Below, piece after piece: positions 53,892 through 63,445 of a stretch of 64,000 nt of DNA. The notes beneath the pieces were generated by a model that was not told the DNA's origin, did not search any database, and saw nothing but the letters and a program-made list of their open reading frames with translations. The position numbers and the translations under genes are program-made. This DNA is from Alteromonas lipotrueae (lineage in GTDB: Bacteria; Pseudomonadota; Gammaproteobacteria; Enterobacterales; Alteromonadaceae), in assembly GCF_019249215.1 (NCBI RefSeq), contig NZ_JAESDI010000003.1, forward strand, positions 1 to 64,000. Direction: 5' to 3'. The first letter of the stretch is position 1; each line of letters starts with the position of its first letter.

Positions 53892-55691
53892 ATGGCCCTT
53901 CCAGAAAGACGTTCAGAACAAGAGCAACGCATCATTGATAGCGAGAAAGTTCGAAAAGAAGCTGCCCAAGTGGCTCGGCAAAGAATAGAGTCCGAATACG
54001 AAGCGCTCTCGCCTACCGAGACTATCCATAAAACGAACAATGATGAGATGCTTACTTCAAAATCCATGAGTTTTACCAAAGGATTACAGCACAATGAAAT
54101 CACTGGTTTATTGTATAACGAAGACGACTTTGTGAAATTTGTGAAAGGCATTAATACTGGTGATCCACAAGATATCTTAGACACCCCTATTGGTACGACT
54201 GTTAACTATAAATGGCGGGGCTGGGAAAGTTCTGCAGCTGGCCTTACTTATGATTTACAGGGGCCAGATAGTCACTCTGTCACTATGCCAGCCCCTCCAG
54301 GTTTGGAAAACAAAGATGAACTTAGTGCTGAGATTGGTGAAGTTTATGCGCAGGCATTGCTTAGAGACGCACATTTTGCTGCTTTCTCAATGAATGAAAA
54401 TGTTTATAAGGAGTTTGTTGGGCAAGAATGGGGGAGTAAGCGGGTTAGCACAAAATACGCTCACGTTGAATCGGTGGTCGAATGCCTTAACAGAATACCT
54501 TTTTTTTCATCTGACAATGTTCGCGGCCCCTTTACGCCAGTGAATGCATTTCGTGGTATTTCAAAGGGGGATTTAGATGGCCCTTATCTATCACAATTCC
54601 TACTGACGGGTGATAATGGCCTAAACAATAAGAACGATGGATCACCTGAACATGATGCTAGTGATGGCATAATTTCTTACGGGGCTCAAACCATCAATCA
54701 AAAGGTGAGGTTTGCACGTTCAGATGACTACTTGACTGACTGGAGTGAGTGGTTAGATATTCAAAATGGCGGCGATGCTCGCGGTTGTGAAAAATACGTT
54801 GGTGACCAAAGACGCTTTATAACCACCCCTAGAGATTTAGCGACATACGTACACTATGATGCGCTATATCAAGCGTATTTGAATGCGTGTTTATTGCTGT
54901 TAAATGTAGGAGCCCCCCTTGGAGAAAGGATCCCCTACGCTAAAAAAGAGGGGGAAACAGATACAACTTATAAACAACAGGGCTTCGCGCTGTATGGTGG
55001 GCCACATATTCTGTCATTGGTGACAGAGGTTGCCACTAGAGCTCTTAAAGCGGTGCGCTATCAAAAATTTAACCTGCACCGACGTCTGCGCCCAGAAGCA
55101 CTGGCTGCGAGATTAGACAAATGCCAAGCGTATCCTGCTAGCTTCGAGCCTCAATTTGCAGAGATACGCGAAGTGATAGAAACATCGGGTTTGGCAGATA
55201 AGCTTGATAACAATCTGCTATTGCCAATGGCGTTTGCCGAGGGGTCGCCAATGCACCCATCTTATGGCGCTGGACACGCAACGGTTGCAGGTGCATGCGT
55301 GACCATTTTAAAAGCGTTTTTTGATGCGAGTTGTTTTTTACATATCACCAATGATGGTGAAAACTTTTCGGTAGATAGGCACTGTCGCCAGCATGATAAC
55401 GCATTTATTCCTTCGTCGGATGGCCGCCGTCTACGAGTAGTCAAAGTAAGTCAGTCGTTGAGTCTTGAGGGGGAGTTGAATAAGCTGGCGGCTAACATTT
55501 CTATCGGGCGAGATTGGGCTGGTGTACATTACTATTCCGACTATGAGCAATCTCTCTTAATGGGGGAGAAAATAGCTATTTCTATGTTGCAAGAGCAAAC
55601 AATAGGACACAATCCGTTAGAAAGTCTCGCGTTTACGCTTCACCGGTTTGACGGCAGTGAAGTGGTTATTACAGAGGGGCAAGTGCGTTAG
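53892..55691 (+). CDS. Vanadium-dependent haloperoxidase homolog
   Basis: A 599-residue protein of the vanadium haloperoxidase/PAP2 group. Pocket residues line up with algal bromoperoxidase: Lys392 and Arg400 eight residues apart in KFNLHRRLRP, His462 in HPSYGAGHATVAG and Arg540 with His546 in GRDWAGVHYYSD. The position that is Ser in the algal SGH motif is Ala460 here. Such enzymes oxidise halides with hydrogen peroxide. There is no signal peptide at this start (MALPERRSEQ). An AAGGA site precedes the ATG. Monocistronic. Halide oxidation is likely, but the pocket change means specificity is open. Confidence 0.87.
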   Translation: MALPERRSEQEQRIIDSEKVRKEAAQVARQRIESEYEALSPTETIHKTNNDEMLTSKSMSFTKGLQHNEITGLLYNEDDFVKFVKGINTGDPQDILDTPIGTTVNYKWRGWESSAAGLTYDLQGPDSHSVTMPAPPGLENKDELSAEIGEVYAQALLRDAHFAAFSMNENVYKEFVGQEWGSKRVSTKYAHVESVVECLNRIPFFSSDNVRGPFTPVNAFRGISKGDLDGPYLSQFLLTGDNGLNNKNDGSPEHDASDGIISYGAQTINQKVRFARSDDYLTDWSEWLDIQNGGDARGCEKYVGDQRRFITTPRDLATYVHYDALYQAYLNACLLLLNVGAPLGERIPYAKKEGETDTTYKQQGFALYGGPHILSLVTEVATRALKAVRYQKFNLHRRLRPEALAARLDKCQAYPASFEPQFAEIREVIETSGLADKLDNNLLLPMAFAEGSPMHPSYGAGHATVAGACVTILKAFFDASCFLHITNDGENFSVDRHCRQHDNAFIPSSDGRRLRVVKVSQSLSLEGELNKLAANISIGRDWAGVHYYSDYEQSLLMGEKIAISMLQEQTIGHNPLESLAFTLHRFDGSEVVITEGQVR

Positions 55692-55725
55692 CACTGCTTT
55701 TTAGGGGGAGATCAAAAGGGGATTA

Positions 55726-55746
55726 AGGGAGAGATGACATCTCCCT
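55726..55746. terminator. Candidate shared terminator hairpin
   Basis: AGGGAGA pairs with TCTCCCT around a 7-nt loop between the ends of the rightward haloperoxidase and leftward glutathione transferase genes. Several related GGGAG/CTCCC blocks nearby allow other pairings. T runs are poor. Confidence 0.4.
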
Positions 55747-55769
55747 ATGATTCCCTCCCTAAGGGCAAT

Positions 55770-56546
55770 CTATGTAGGCTTCCACAGTTCATACTGCGTC
55801 ATCACTTTATTAAACATAACGCTTTGTATGTAACCGTTTAGCCACTGCTTTAGGTTAGGGTAGGGCGATTCTCGATACCATTTTCGTTCAACTTTAGAAA
55901 ATTGGCGAATAAAGGGCAGCAAGGCGATATCTGCTAGGCTTTCTTTTGTGCCAAAGATAAATCGGTCCGCTTGCTCATCTTCCATGCCTCCTCTAGTGCT
56001 ATCAGCACCTAAACGCGCTTCTAAATCTTGCAAGTAAACTTCACAGGCTTGCCTGCACTCGGTGATGTTATTTTCGTGATAGCGTTTGGCTGCCTTGTAA
56101 GCATTTAATTGGGTTTTGAATTCATCATCGAATGTTTTAATTAACGCCAGCATGGCAGGCAGTGCATTGGGGTCTTGCTGATGCAATAGGTCTTCTGGAT
56201 CGTTTTGATGCAGTGCCCACAACATCACATCCAAACTTTCATCTATCACGGTATTAGTGCCGTCTTGATTGAGCAATACGAGGGTGGGCACCGTACCTTT
56301 GGCAGACGCTTTAATCATAGCGTCTGGCTTATTGCTTAATACCACTTCACGCACTTCAACGTCCTGCGCCGCTTTAAACAAACCAATTCTTCCACGCATG
56401 GCATAAGGGCAATTGCGCAACGAATAGAGTATGGGACACTGACCACGCTGAGGTTCATATTTTGGGGTAATTGCGGGTGCGCTTTTTTGCTCTTGTTGTG
56501 GCTTAGCATGTGGTTTTGAAGGTGGCATTGGGGGTTTTATCTCCAT
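55770..56546 (-). CDS. Glutathione S-transferase family protein
   Basis: A 258-residue glutathione transferase-like protein. After a Pro/Lys/Gln-rich N-terminal extension of 35 residues, the thioredoxin-type domain has RNCPYAMRGRIGL with Cys46 and the CPYA motif of omega/Ure2-like or glutaredoxin-2-like classes, the cis-Pro in KGTVPTLVLL, and the glutathione-binding ID-ES segment (VIDESLDVMLWAL). The C-terminal domain is all helical and ends YELWKPT. A cysteine-containing active site points to thiol-transferase activity rather than conjugation. Monocistronic. Confidence 0.88.
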   Translation of the reverse strand: MEIKPPMPPSKPHAKPQQEQKSAPAITPKYEPQRGQCPILYSLRNCPYAMRGRIGLFKAAQDVEVREVVLSNKPDAMIKASAKGTVPTLVLLNQDGTNTVIDESLDVMLWALHQNDPEDLLHQQDPNALPAMLALIKTFDDEFKTQLNAYKAAKRYHENNITECRQACEVYLQDLEARLGADSTRGGMEDEQADRFIFGTKESLADIALLPFIRQFSKVERKWYRESPYPNLKQWLNGYIQSVMFNKVMTQYELWKPT

Positions 56547-56636
56547 TTACCGCGATTAATCTGCCGTTATGATATTCATTGAGCAAATATGCAGGTAAAA
56601 TCCTCGGCATAAAATTTCCCACAATATAGCATCTAC

Positions 56637-59012
56637 ATGAACAGTACTCACATGAATCCGAAAATTGAATTATTAGCCCCAGGTGGCGATGTTGATGCGA
56701 TTAAAGCCGCCATTATCGCGGGAGCCAATGCGGTGTACTGTGGGTTAGACAATTTTAACGCACGAAATCGTGCGTCTAATATTTCATTTGATGCGCTGGT
56801 GGGCGTTATTCGCTTGGCGCACCAATACGACTGCGAAATCTTTTTAACGTTGAATATCGTTATTCTTGAAAAAGAATTTCCCACCCTTGCAAAGCTATTA
56901 AGCAAACTGGTTAATACCACGCTTGATGGTGTCATTGTACAAGATATTGGCATGTTCAATCTTATCAAAAAGCATTTTCCTACGTTGGATATCCATGCCT
57001 CTACCCAGATGACCACGCACAACATCGGTCAAATCCCATTCCTTAAAAAGCTAGGGGCATCGCGGGTTAATTTGTCTAGAGAATTAAACCTGCGAGAAAT
57101 TACTGCCATTACTAAAGTGAGCCGTGAACACGACGTGCTAACCGAAGTGTTCGTGCATGGGTCGTTATGTGTGGCGTTCTCAGGGTTATGTTATTCAACT
57201 TCTGCGAGTGCGGGGAACTCGGGTAACCGAGGGCGCTGCAGTCAGGCGTGTCGAGAAGAATATGAAACCACCGAATCTGGGCATAACTTTCCGCTAAATA
57301 TTAAAGATAACTCAGCCTTTTTCGACCTGCCGGCATTGATAGAAGCTGGCGTGTATTCGTTTAAAGTAGAAGGACGGATAAAAGGCGCAAGTTACGTTCA
57401 TACGGTCATCGACAGTTTTAGAAAGCAAATAGATGGCTTTTTAGAAACTGGCGAATTGTTAGAAGACGGCGAACGCCTTTATAAGGTTTTCAACCGAGAT
57501 TTTTCTAACGCGTTTTTACGTGGCGATTTGAACCAATCGATGTTTATTGATAACCCACGAGATAACTCAAAAAACCATGCTATCGAAAAAGCGGCACAAA
57601 CAGAAAGCGTAAGCGATGCGTCTGCGAAAGACGTCAACCGTATTTCAGTGGTGCAGATACAAGAAGTGAAGCAAACCCTTTATCAAGAAAAGAACGAACT
57701 ACACGACTTAGTAAGAGAGAAAATTCAGTATTTATCTATTGATAAAATACCTACTACGCTGGCTTTTTCAGGTGAAGAGGGAAGTTGTTTAACCCTAACT
57801 ATTAAAACACATGGCTTAGCCGCGGGTCAGTCGTCTATAACTGAAGATGGCTCTGTTAAAGACAACATCAATTCAATCGCCCCTAAAACTATTATATTAC
57901 GTTCTGAAGGCGTGTTATCGAAAAGCGAGAAAAATGCACTAGACGAAGTCTTGTTAGAGAAGCGTTTTAGGAATTTAGGCACCGGCGAATACTGCATTGC
58001 CGATCTTGATGTTACACAACTAGGTAAGGGCCTTAGTTTGCCGTTTCGCGATGTTACTGCGCTTAAAAATGAAGCCATGAAACAGCTTAATGGTGAACAG
58101 TCGCTAATTCCTGAAGTGGTATTACCAAAGCTGACAAGTTACCCCAAAAGCGAAGCCGATAAGCAGCCAGCGCTTTCGTTGTTAATTTGTGATGAAGCAG
58201 ACGTGCAGTTAGTCGATGAAACGGATGCTGACATTTACTTTAAGTTGCCAGATGCCTATAAGCGCAATTGCACTAAGTATGTGGGTTTCTTAAAAGATAA
58301 CCCGCGTTTAATTCCGTGGTTCCCCGCGGTGCTGATTGGCAAAGATTACGATGTGGCAGTGAATATACTTGAACAAGTCATGCCGCCATTAATTGTAACC
58401 AATAATACCGGTATTGCTTATAAGGCAAATGAATTAGGCATAAAGTGGATTGCAGGGCCGTTCTTAAATACCACCAACTCGTATGCTTTAATGGCGATGA
58501 AAGAAGACTTCGATTGTTACGGTGCGTTTATTTCAAACGAGCTTAATCGAATGCAAATGAAGAATATTGCACGGCCTCAAAACTTCAAACTGTTTTACAG
58601 TATTTATCATCCTATATTATTGATGACCAGCAGGCAGTGCTTCTTCCAACAAAGTGTGGGTTGCGAGAAACCGCGTATCGATAACGGGTGTATGCTTTCG
58701 TGCGACAAATCAACCAGCATTACCAATGTGAAAGGCATGTCGTTCGCCATTGATAAACAAAAGGCCGGATATCCGAGTATTTACAACGAAGATCAGTTTT
58801 TAAATATGGAAGTGATGAACGATTTGTCTGACTTGTTCGATGGCTTCATGATCGACTTAACCAACATTGGCGCGGGAGGTAAAGTATCACCCGACAAGGT
58901 AGCGCTAATTCGCCAATTCGAACAGCTATTAGCCGGTGATAAACACGTAGAAGGCACACTAAATAATATGGTGCCAGCTTCAACGGTAAGCCAGTACCAC
59001 GCTGGTTTATAA
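56637..59012 (+). CDS. Peptidase U32 family protein
   Basis: A 791-residue protein of the U32 family. The N-terminal half shows ELLAPGGDVDAIKAAIIAGANAVYCG, HASTQMTTHN, LSRELNLREI, and the four-cysteine cluster in HGSLCVAFSGLCYS and GRCSQACREEY, followed by FKVEGRIKGASYV. Characterised relatives (RlhA, TrhP, UbiU/V) hydroxylate RNA or ubiquinone, using a prephenate-derived donor or an Fe-S cluster, rather than being peptidases; a nucleic-acid or cofactor hydroxylation role is thus more likely. The C-terminal half includes more cysteines (RQCFFQQSVGCEK, GCMLSCDKS). Start at 56637 or 56652; no strong ribosome binding site. Confidence 0.85.
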   Translation: MNSTHMNPKIELLAPGGDVDAIKAAIIAGANAVYCGLDNFNARNRASNISFDALVGVIRLAHQYDCEIFLTLNIVILEKEFPTLAKLLSKLVNTTLDGVIVQDIGMFNLIKKHFPTLDIHASTQMTTHNIGQIPFLKKLGASRVNLSRELNLREITAITKVSREHDVLTEVFVHGSLCVAFSGLCYSTSASAGNSGNRGRCSQACREEYETTESGHNFPLNIKDNSAFFDLPALIEAGVYSFKVEGRIKGASYVHTVIDSFRKQIDGFLETGELLEDGERLYKVFNRDFSNAFLRGDLNQSMFIDNPRDNSKNHAIEKAAQTESVSDASAKDVNRISVVQIQEVKQTLYQEKNELHDLVREKIQYLSIDKIPTTLAFSGEEGSCLTLTIKTHGLAAGQSSITEDGSVKDNINSIAPKTIILRSEGVLSKSEKNALDEVLLEKRFRNLGTGEYCIADLDVTQLGKGLSLPFRDVTALKNEAMKQLNGEQSLIPEVVLPKLTSYPKSEADKQPALSLLICDEADVQLVDETDADIYFKLPDAYKRNCTKYVGFLKDNPRLIPWFPAVLIGKDYDVAVNILEQVMPPLIVTNNTGIAYKANELGIKWIAGPFLNTTNSYALMAMKEDFDCYGAFISNELNRMQMKNIARPQNFKLFYSIYHPILLMTSRQCFFQQSVGCEKPRIDNGCMLSCDKSTSITNVKGMSFAIDKQKAGYPSIYNEDQFLNMEVMNDLSDLFDGFMIDLTNIGAGGKVSPDKVALIRQFEQLLAGDKHVEGTLNNMVPASTVSQYHAGL

Positions 59013-59040
59013 GCTAACGCACACAAGTGTAAGCATCAAT

Positions 59041-59077
59041 AAAAGCCCTTGGTTGTTGAATAACACCAAGGGCTTTT
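59041..59077. terminator. Bidirectional intrinsic terminator
   Basis: A 13-bp stem (AAAAGCCCTTGGT with ACCAAGGGCTTTT) and a loop of about 11 nt, with A and T runs on the outer sides, lies between the convergent U32 and thioesterase genes. It would terminate both transcripts. Confidence 0.9.
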
Positions 59078-59084
59078 TTGCATT

Positions 59085-59657
59085 CTACTCTTGGGTATAA
59101 GAGGCATCTTTATCGAAAGTAATGGTGCAGCGTTGGTTATCAAGCAATACAAAATCTGCTTTTGGGATAAAGTCATCGTGCTCTTTTTGTATTCTAGCCT
59201 GAGCTTCACGTTTCACTTTGTTACGCTTAATCGTCGTGACAAAATGGCGCATTTCGTGAGGGTTACTGAGTTCAAGCTCGGGCACTTTTACTGGCACACC
59301 GTTGTCGTCTTTAGCCACCATCGTGAAAAAGCTGTTATTGGTATGCTTCACTTTATTGGTCTTGATGTTCTCAGACGTGACTTTAATACCCACCACCAAT
59401 GAAGTGTTTCCGACATAATGCACAGTAGCGTCTAGCGATAATAGCTCGCCCACTTCCACAGGCTGTAAAAACTCAACGCCATCAACCGTAACCGTTACGC
59501 AATAGGCGCCGGCATGTTTACTGGCACAGGCGTAGGCAACTTTATCCATTAAAGACAAGATAATACCGCCATGGACTTTTCCGCCAAAGTTGGCAAAAGA
59601 AGGAACCATTAGTTCAGTTAAGCGTGTTCTTGAAAATGCGACAGTACGTGGGCTCAT
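59085..59657 (-). CDS. Acyl-CoA thioesterase, hotdog fold
   Basis: A 190-residue hotdog-fold thioesterase of the YciA/BACH type, hydrolysing acyl-CoA to free acid. The conserved segment is ANFGGKVHGGIILSLMDKVAYACA, with the catalytic Asp in LMDK, then a strand VEFLQPVEVGELLSLDATVHYVG and NTSLVVGIKV. It is longer than E. coli YciA due to a C-terminal tail of about 50 charged residues (KRNKVKREAQARIQKEH). No ribosome binding site stands out. Monocistronic. Confidence 0.9.
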   Translation of the reverse strand: MSPRTVAFSRTRLTELMVPSFANFGGKVHGGIILSLMDKVAYACASKHAGAYCVTVTVDGVEFLQPVEVGELLSLDATVHYVGNTSLVVGIKVTSENIKTNKVKHTNNSFFTMVAKDDNGVPVKVPELELSNPHEMRHFVTTIKRNKVKREAQARIQKEHDDFIPKADFVLLDNQRCTITFDKDASYTQE

Positions 59658-59793
59658 AGTTAACCTTTATATTGTTATAGTCGATGTAGTTGTAGGGTAG
59701 ATAGCTTTTTTAAGGTACAAGTGCCAAAGGATACAAGTGTTTTTAACATAAGTGCGCTTAGTTTTTATCTTTGAGCAATGCGAGCGACTTCTT

Positions 59794-60411
59794 TTATCGC
59801 GTTAATGATGTAATGATTCCACTGTGCTGAGGGAATTGGTGAACTAGCTCGGCTCGTTCGCCCAACTTCATATCAATATATTCGAAACCTGGGGCTACCG
59901 CTTCTCCTATTAGGCCGTAACCATACGGGCCTGTAGTCAGTATTTTTGATGCCTTCCATGTACCGCCTTTTACCACCATTTGCATCTTATGACCTTGCGT
60001 AGGGTCGGGCCCTAATATATGAGTTTCAAGGCTGCCATCTTGGTTAATTAGATAATACGTGATGGGGTCGCCCATATGGAAGTAATGCATGATGTCAGAA
60101 CGGTTCATATGAAAATGCCCGATAGGGGATTTGGCACTTAGCAGGTAATAAATAGAGGTCATATTTACTCTATCGCCATTTTCTGTACTTATTAGCGGCC
60201 TGTGATCTGCTTTGAACGTTTGGCGAAAAAAGCCCCCTTCAACGTGACCGGTTAAATCAAGTGACTCAATGAGTTGTTCGGCGGTGAGCTTTTTATCGAA
60301 TGACTTTGCAGATTGAGTAGCGGTAGTAACGTTAGTACAGGCACTTAGCAGGGTACACAGTAAGGTTACTAACATAGCAAAGGAAAGAAGGGAGCCTTTA
60401 ATTTTTAGCAT
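59794..60411 (-). CDS. Cupin (DUF985-type) lipoprotein
   Basis: A 205-residue lipoprotein with lipobox LLSAC at about residue 25. The domain that follows is a cupin of the DUF985 type: EQLIESLDLTGHVEGGFFRQTFKA, TSIYYLLSAKSPIGHFHMNRSDIMHYFHMGDP, then GPDPTQGHKMQMVVKGGTWKASK. The histidines would coordinate a metal. Members of the group are often cytosolic and uncharacterised; a lipid-anchored version is less common. Function unknown. Monocistronic. Confidence 0.85.
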   Translation of the reverse strand: MLKIKGSLLSFAMLVTLLCTLLSACTNVTTATQSAKSFDKKLTAEQLIESLDLTGHVEGGFFRQTFKADHRPLISTENGDRVNMTSIYYLLSAKSPIGHFHMNRSDIMHYFHMGDPITYYLINQDGSLETHILGPDPTQGHKMQMVVKGGTWKASKILTTGPYGYGLIGEAVAPGFEYIDMKLGERAELVHQFPQHSGIITSLTR

Positions 60412-60588
60412 AATAGCGCCAATATTTAATACGTAGATTTACTTTCTAGCATACCTAGATAAACAAAAGATTATTAGTTTTTTTGCGCCCCAGAGAATTA
60501 ACCACATGTTATGGCGAGTGTGGGCACAGTGTCGGCCTTGCGAAAAAGAAAAGCACGGAATAGTTAGGCTAGAAAAGAGAAGCTGTGT

Positions 60589-62562
60589 TTAGTGAATAAG
60601 TGAAAAATTCACACCTGTTGATTCTAAAAATTCACCTTGAATACGAGATTGTTGATTTCCACGGGGCACCATGACGTAGCAGGGCGGAGCAGGATCAGTT
60701 TCTTGAAGCTCAAACCACAGTGTATCCAGCACATCTCTCCCGTGGAGCAAAAAGGTTTCGCCCCAAGATGTGGTATACAACACCGAGATTTCTTCAACGC
60801 TCGCTTTTTGCCTGAGCGTGTTGAAATTCACAATAGCTAGGCAAGTTGTTACGCGGGCGGCGGTGAGCAGATAATCCCTTTGTAGAGAAGAGACTTTAAT
60901 CGGCGGAAAGTAGCGGCAGATATGTTTCAATAAGTCATTCAAATCCAGCTCGCTCACTTCACCGGTATTGTAATCAAGATAGATGGTGGTTTTTGCGTCG
61001 ATAATACGATTTGCAACGCACCATACAATTGATTCAACTGCTGAGTATGTTTGCGTTATTTTCTGACTTTGCGCTATTTTTCCCGATTTACTGAGTGAGT
61101 CTGTGGCATAGACAGTCCATACATCTTGCCCCGATTTATTTTGCTTTAATGAAACGGTTACCGTTTCACAGTAGAGGTTTTCATCAAATGCGCGGCGTAG
61201 AAACTCGATTTTATTAGGCTTTTTGCCATAAAATGTACTGAGACGACGACCTAGCACGGTCATGTCTTTTTTACTCATGGTTTGTTGTTCAGCCCCAAGC
61301 TGACTTGAAATACGTCGATAGCATTTCAAAAGAAATCGATGAATTCGTCGGCTTAATTGAACCCGCTCGTGAAATGTCCATTCGTGCTGATTATCCAAAT
61401 GATAAAGGTCTTGTTTTGTCCATCCCCACTTTTTAGCATAGGCCGCTATAATCTTGCGTTTAAACGTAGAGGTTTCGCCACGTTGCGGTGGTTGGCTGAG
61501 CTTGCAATTGCATTTGAGGTATAGACACTGCTGAAGCAACAACATGTCTTCAGGCTGCCCCTCTTTTTCATAATGCTCAATAAGTTGGTCGAACATCAGT
61601 GCATAAGGGTCTATTACCGCGACGTGTCCAGGTGCTTCGGCACCACGGTGAACATGCTTTTTAAGCAAGCTACACAAGGGCTGGCCGTGCTCAATATGAG
61701 CAAGATAAACTTCTAACTTTGCTATTTTGAGTACCGACTTAAATGGCGAGTCCATGGCTTTGCTTAACTGCCATATTGCGGCACCAAACAATTCGCTGGC
61801 GTCGAGTCTTTCGAGGTTTCCAAGATCCATAAACCAGCTTAAATCTGGAGAGCCACCGTCTTCTAGGTGGTTTTTTAATGCTGCATATTGCTGATCATTA
61901 GTTTTTTCAGGGGTTAACCACCAAAAAGGTGCCTTTCCAGCCACTACAATATTAGTGGTGTAAAACTCAGCTTTAAGAAACAGGGCTTGAGCAGAGCCAG
62001 CGCTTTCCCCATCGGCAATGCCAAAGTCGTTGCGTCGCACATTGTCAATTTCAGATAGGAAAAAGTGCACTTCTATACCGAATTTGCTGTCCGCCCAACT
62101 TTCAATGGCAGTTAATTTTTCTTGTAGTTTATTAAGCGATGCTTCTGAGAGTTGTTTGCCATCGACACACACCCAATAGTCGAAATCAGACGAGTCTGTT
62201 TGTGCAATGGTACCAATGCTTCCCATAAGGACTAAGGCTTCAATTGCCCGCTGACGGGGCCACAGAGGCTTGATATCAGAGAGTAAATCACGCTTATCAG
62301 GGAAGCACTGCAAGAGTGCATTTTCAACAACGTCTCGGAATGAGTAGTTATGGATACCAAAGGGAATATCTTCACCTTCAATATAACCTGGAAGCTCAGG
62401 ATGATTTACGTGCAGTAAAAACGGCAGAACATGGAACAACGGCTTGTGCTCAGCAGGCATAAGCATAAGTGCACGTTCTACCCTAGCCTTGTTGTACCTA
62501 AGTACACGTAACAGGCGTATTGTTAGATTCTTTTTAATTGATAGAGACTGTTGCTCTGTCAT
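60589..62562 (-). CDS. Class I adenylate cyclase family protein, shortened
   Basis: A 657-residue homolog of enterobacterial CyaA. The nucleotidyltransferase-like catalytic motif is at 113-130: LMGSIGTIAQTDSSDFDYWVC, with G114-S115 and Asp126/Asp128 as metal ligands, followed by GIEVHFFLSEIDNVRRNDFG and GESAGSAQALFLKAEFY, all conserved in class I enzymes. The typical tail region (C-terminal regulatory half) is about 190 residues shorter than the 848 of E. coli. The motif differs in detail (SDFDYW instead of SDLDIW), so it may be a second, divergent cyclase. It should make cAMP for Crp-type control if active. Confidence 0.85.
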   Translation of the reverse strand: MTEQQSLSIKKNLTIRLLRVLRYNKARVERALMLMPAEHKPLFHVLPFLLHVNHPELPGYIEGEDIPFGIHNYSFRDVVENALLQCFPDKRDLLSDIKPLWPRQRAIEALVLMGSIGTIAQTDSSDFDYWVCVDGKQLSEASLNKLQEKLTAIESWADSKFGIEVHFFLSEIDNVRRNDFGIADGESAGSAQALFLKAEFYTTNIVVAGKAPFWWLTPEKTNDQQYAALKNHLEDGGSPDLSWFMDLGNLERLDASELFGAAIWQLSKAMDSPFKSVLKIAKLEVYLAHIEHGQPLCSLLKKHVHRGAEAPGHVAVIDPYALMFDQLIEHYEKEGQPEDMLLLQQCLYLKCNCKLSQPPQRGETSTFKRKIIAAYAKKWGWTKQDLYHLDNQHEWTFHERVQLSRRIHRFLLKCYRRISSQLGAEQQTMSKKDMTVLGRRLSTFYGKKPNKIEFLRRAFDENLYCETVTVSLKQNKSGQDVWTVYATDSLSKSGKIAQSQKITQTYSAVESIVWCVANRIIDAKTTIYLDYNTGEVSELDLNDLLKHICRYFPPIKVSSLQRDYLLTAARVTTCLAIVNFNTLRQKASVEEISVLYTTSWGETFLLHGRDVLDTLWFELQETDPAPPCYVMVPRGNQQSRIQGEFLESTGVNFSLIH

Positions 62563-62783
62563 TACTGCTCTTTTGTATCGATAGTTATTTCAAAAATAGC
62601 GCGATTTTCCATTGTCTGCCTCCTATTTCTATTATGGCAGTGAAAAGTAGACGTTTAGCCTGCGCTTCCATTATCAAAAATTTGTTTAAACTCATTCAAC
62701 CATTACTGGGCTTATCGTCTTTAGTATAACTCGTTAAACTTCGCAGCATCTAAAGTATTCGCATTAAATATTAGGAATTAGTT

Positions 62784-63440
62784 ATGTCTAATCAAATTAT
62801 CAGTGATTTAAACCAGCGTTATACCGTTAAAAAGTACGACAGTAGCAAACGTATTTCTTCAGAGGACTTAACCACTATATTGGAAGCATTAAGGTTATCA
62901 GCTTCTTCTATAAATTCTCAGCCTTGGAAGTTTGTCGTGGTTGAAAGTGACAGCGCAAAACAGCGTCTACACGACACTTTTGCGAATAAGCACCAGTTCA
63001 ACCAATTGCATGCAAAAGAAGCATCGCACACGATCTTATTCGCTTACGATCCTAAGTTTACCAAAGAAAAGTTTGTTAAGCGTGTTGATGCTGAAGTGGC
63101 GTCTGGTCACTTGCCAGAAGCAATGCGTGACTCATTTATGGGGGCTTACGCTTTTGCAGAAGCTAATACTGACGAGAACGGCTACAACGGCGCATGGACA
63201 AAAGCACAGGTTTATCTAGCATTTGGAAACTTGCTTCACACATTAGCCCGTCTTGGTATTGCCTCAACGCCGATGGAAGGCGTGGACGCTGACTTGATTG
63301 GTGAATTGTTTAGCGAAGAATTAGACGGACACATTTGTGAAGTGGCGCTAGCACTTGGCTATGCAGACGAAGAACAAGATTGGAACCACGGTTTACCGAA
63401 GGCACGTTTGCCAATGGAAGATGTGATCACCGTTGTATAA
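62784..63440 (+). CDS. NfsB-like nitroreductase family protein
   Basis: A 218-residue FMN-dependent oxidoreductase. NQRYTVKKYDSSKRIS at the N-terminus, SASSINSQPWKFVVVES for FMN binding, KAQVYLAFGNLLHTLARLGI and ALALGYADEEQDW are the usual nitroreductase segments, and the length equals that of E. coli NfsB. Activity with quinones or nitroaromatics, using NAD(P)H, is expected. An AGGA ribosome binding site stands before the ATG. It is convergent with the GGDEF gene, with only 5 bp between. Confidence 0.9.
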   Translation: MSNQIISDLNQRYTVKKYDSSKRISSEDLTTILEALRLSASSINSQPWKFVVVESDSAKQRLHDTFANKHQFNQLHAKEASHTILFAYDPKFTKEKFVKRVDAEVASGHLPEAMRDSFMGAYAFAEANTDENGYNGAWTKAQVYLAFGNLLHTLARLGIASTPMEGVDADLIGELFSEELDGHICEVALALGYADEEQDWNHGLPKARLPMEDVITVV

Positions 63441-63445
63441 ATACG

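Noticed and set aside
53892..55691. Haloperoxidase gene as part of a biosynthetic gene cluster
   Set aside because: Neighbours are a glutathione transferase on the other strand and unrelated envelope proteins; no polyketide, peptide or terpene genes are present.
62538..62729. 63-residue plus-strand frame between the cyclase and nitroreductase genes
   Set aside because: It overlaps the start of the cyclase gene, lacks a ribosome binding site and occupies the divergent promoter region.
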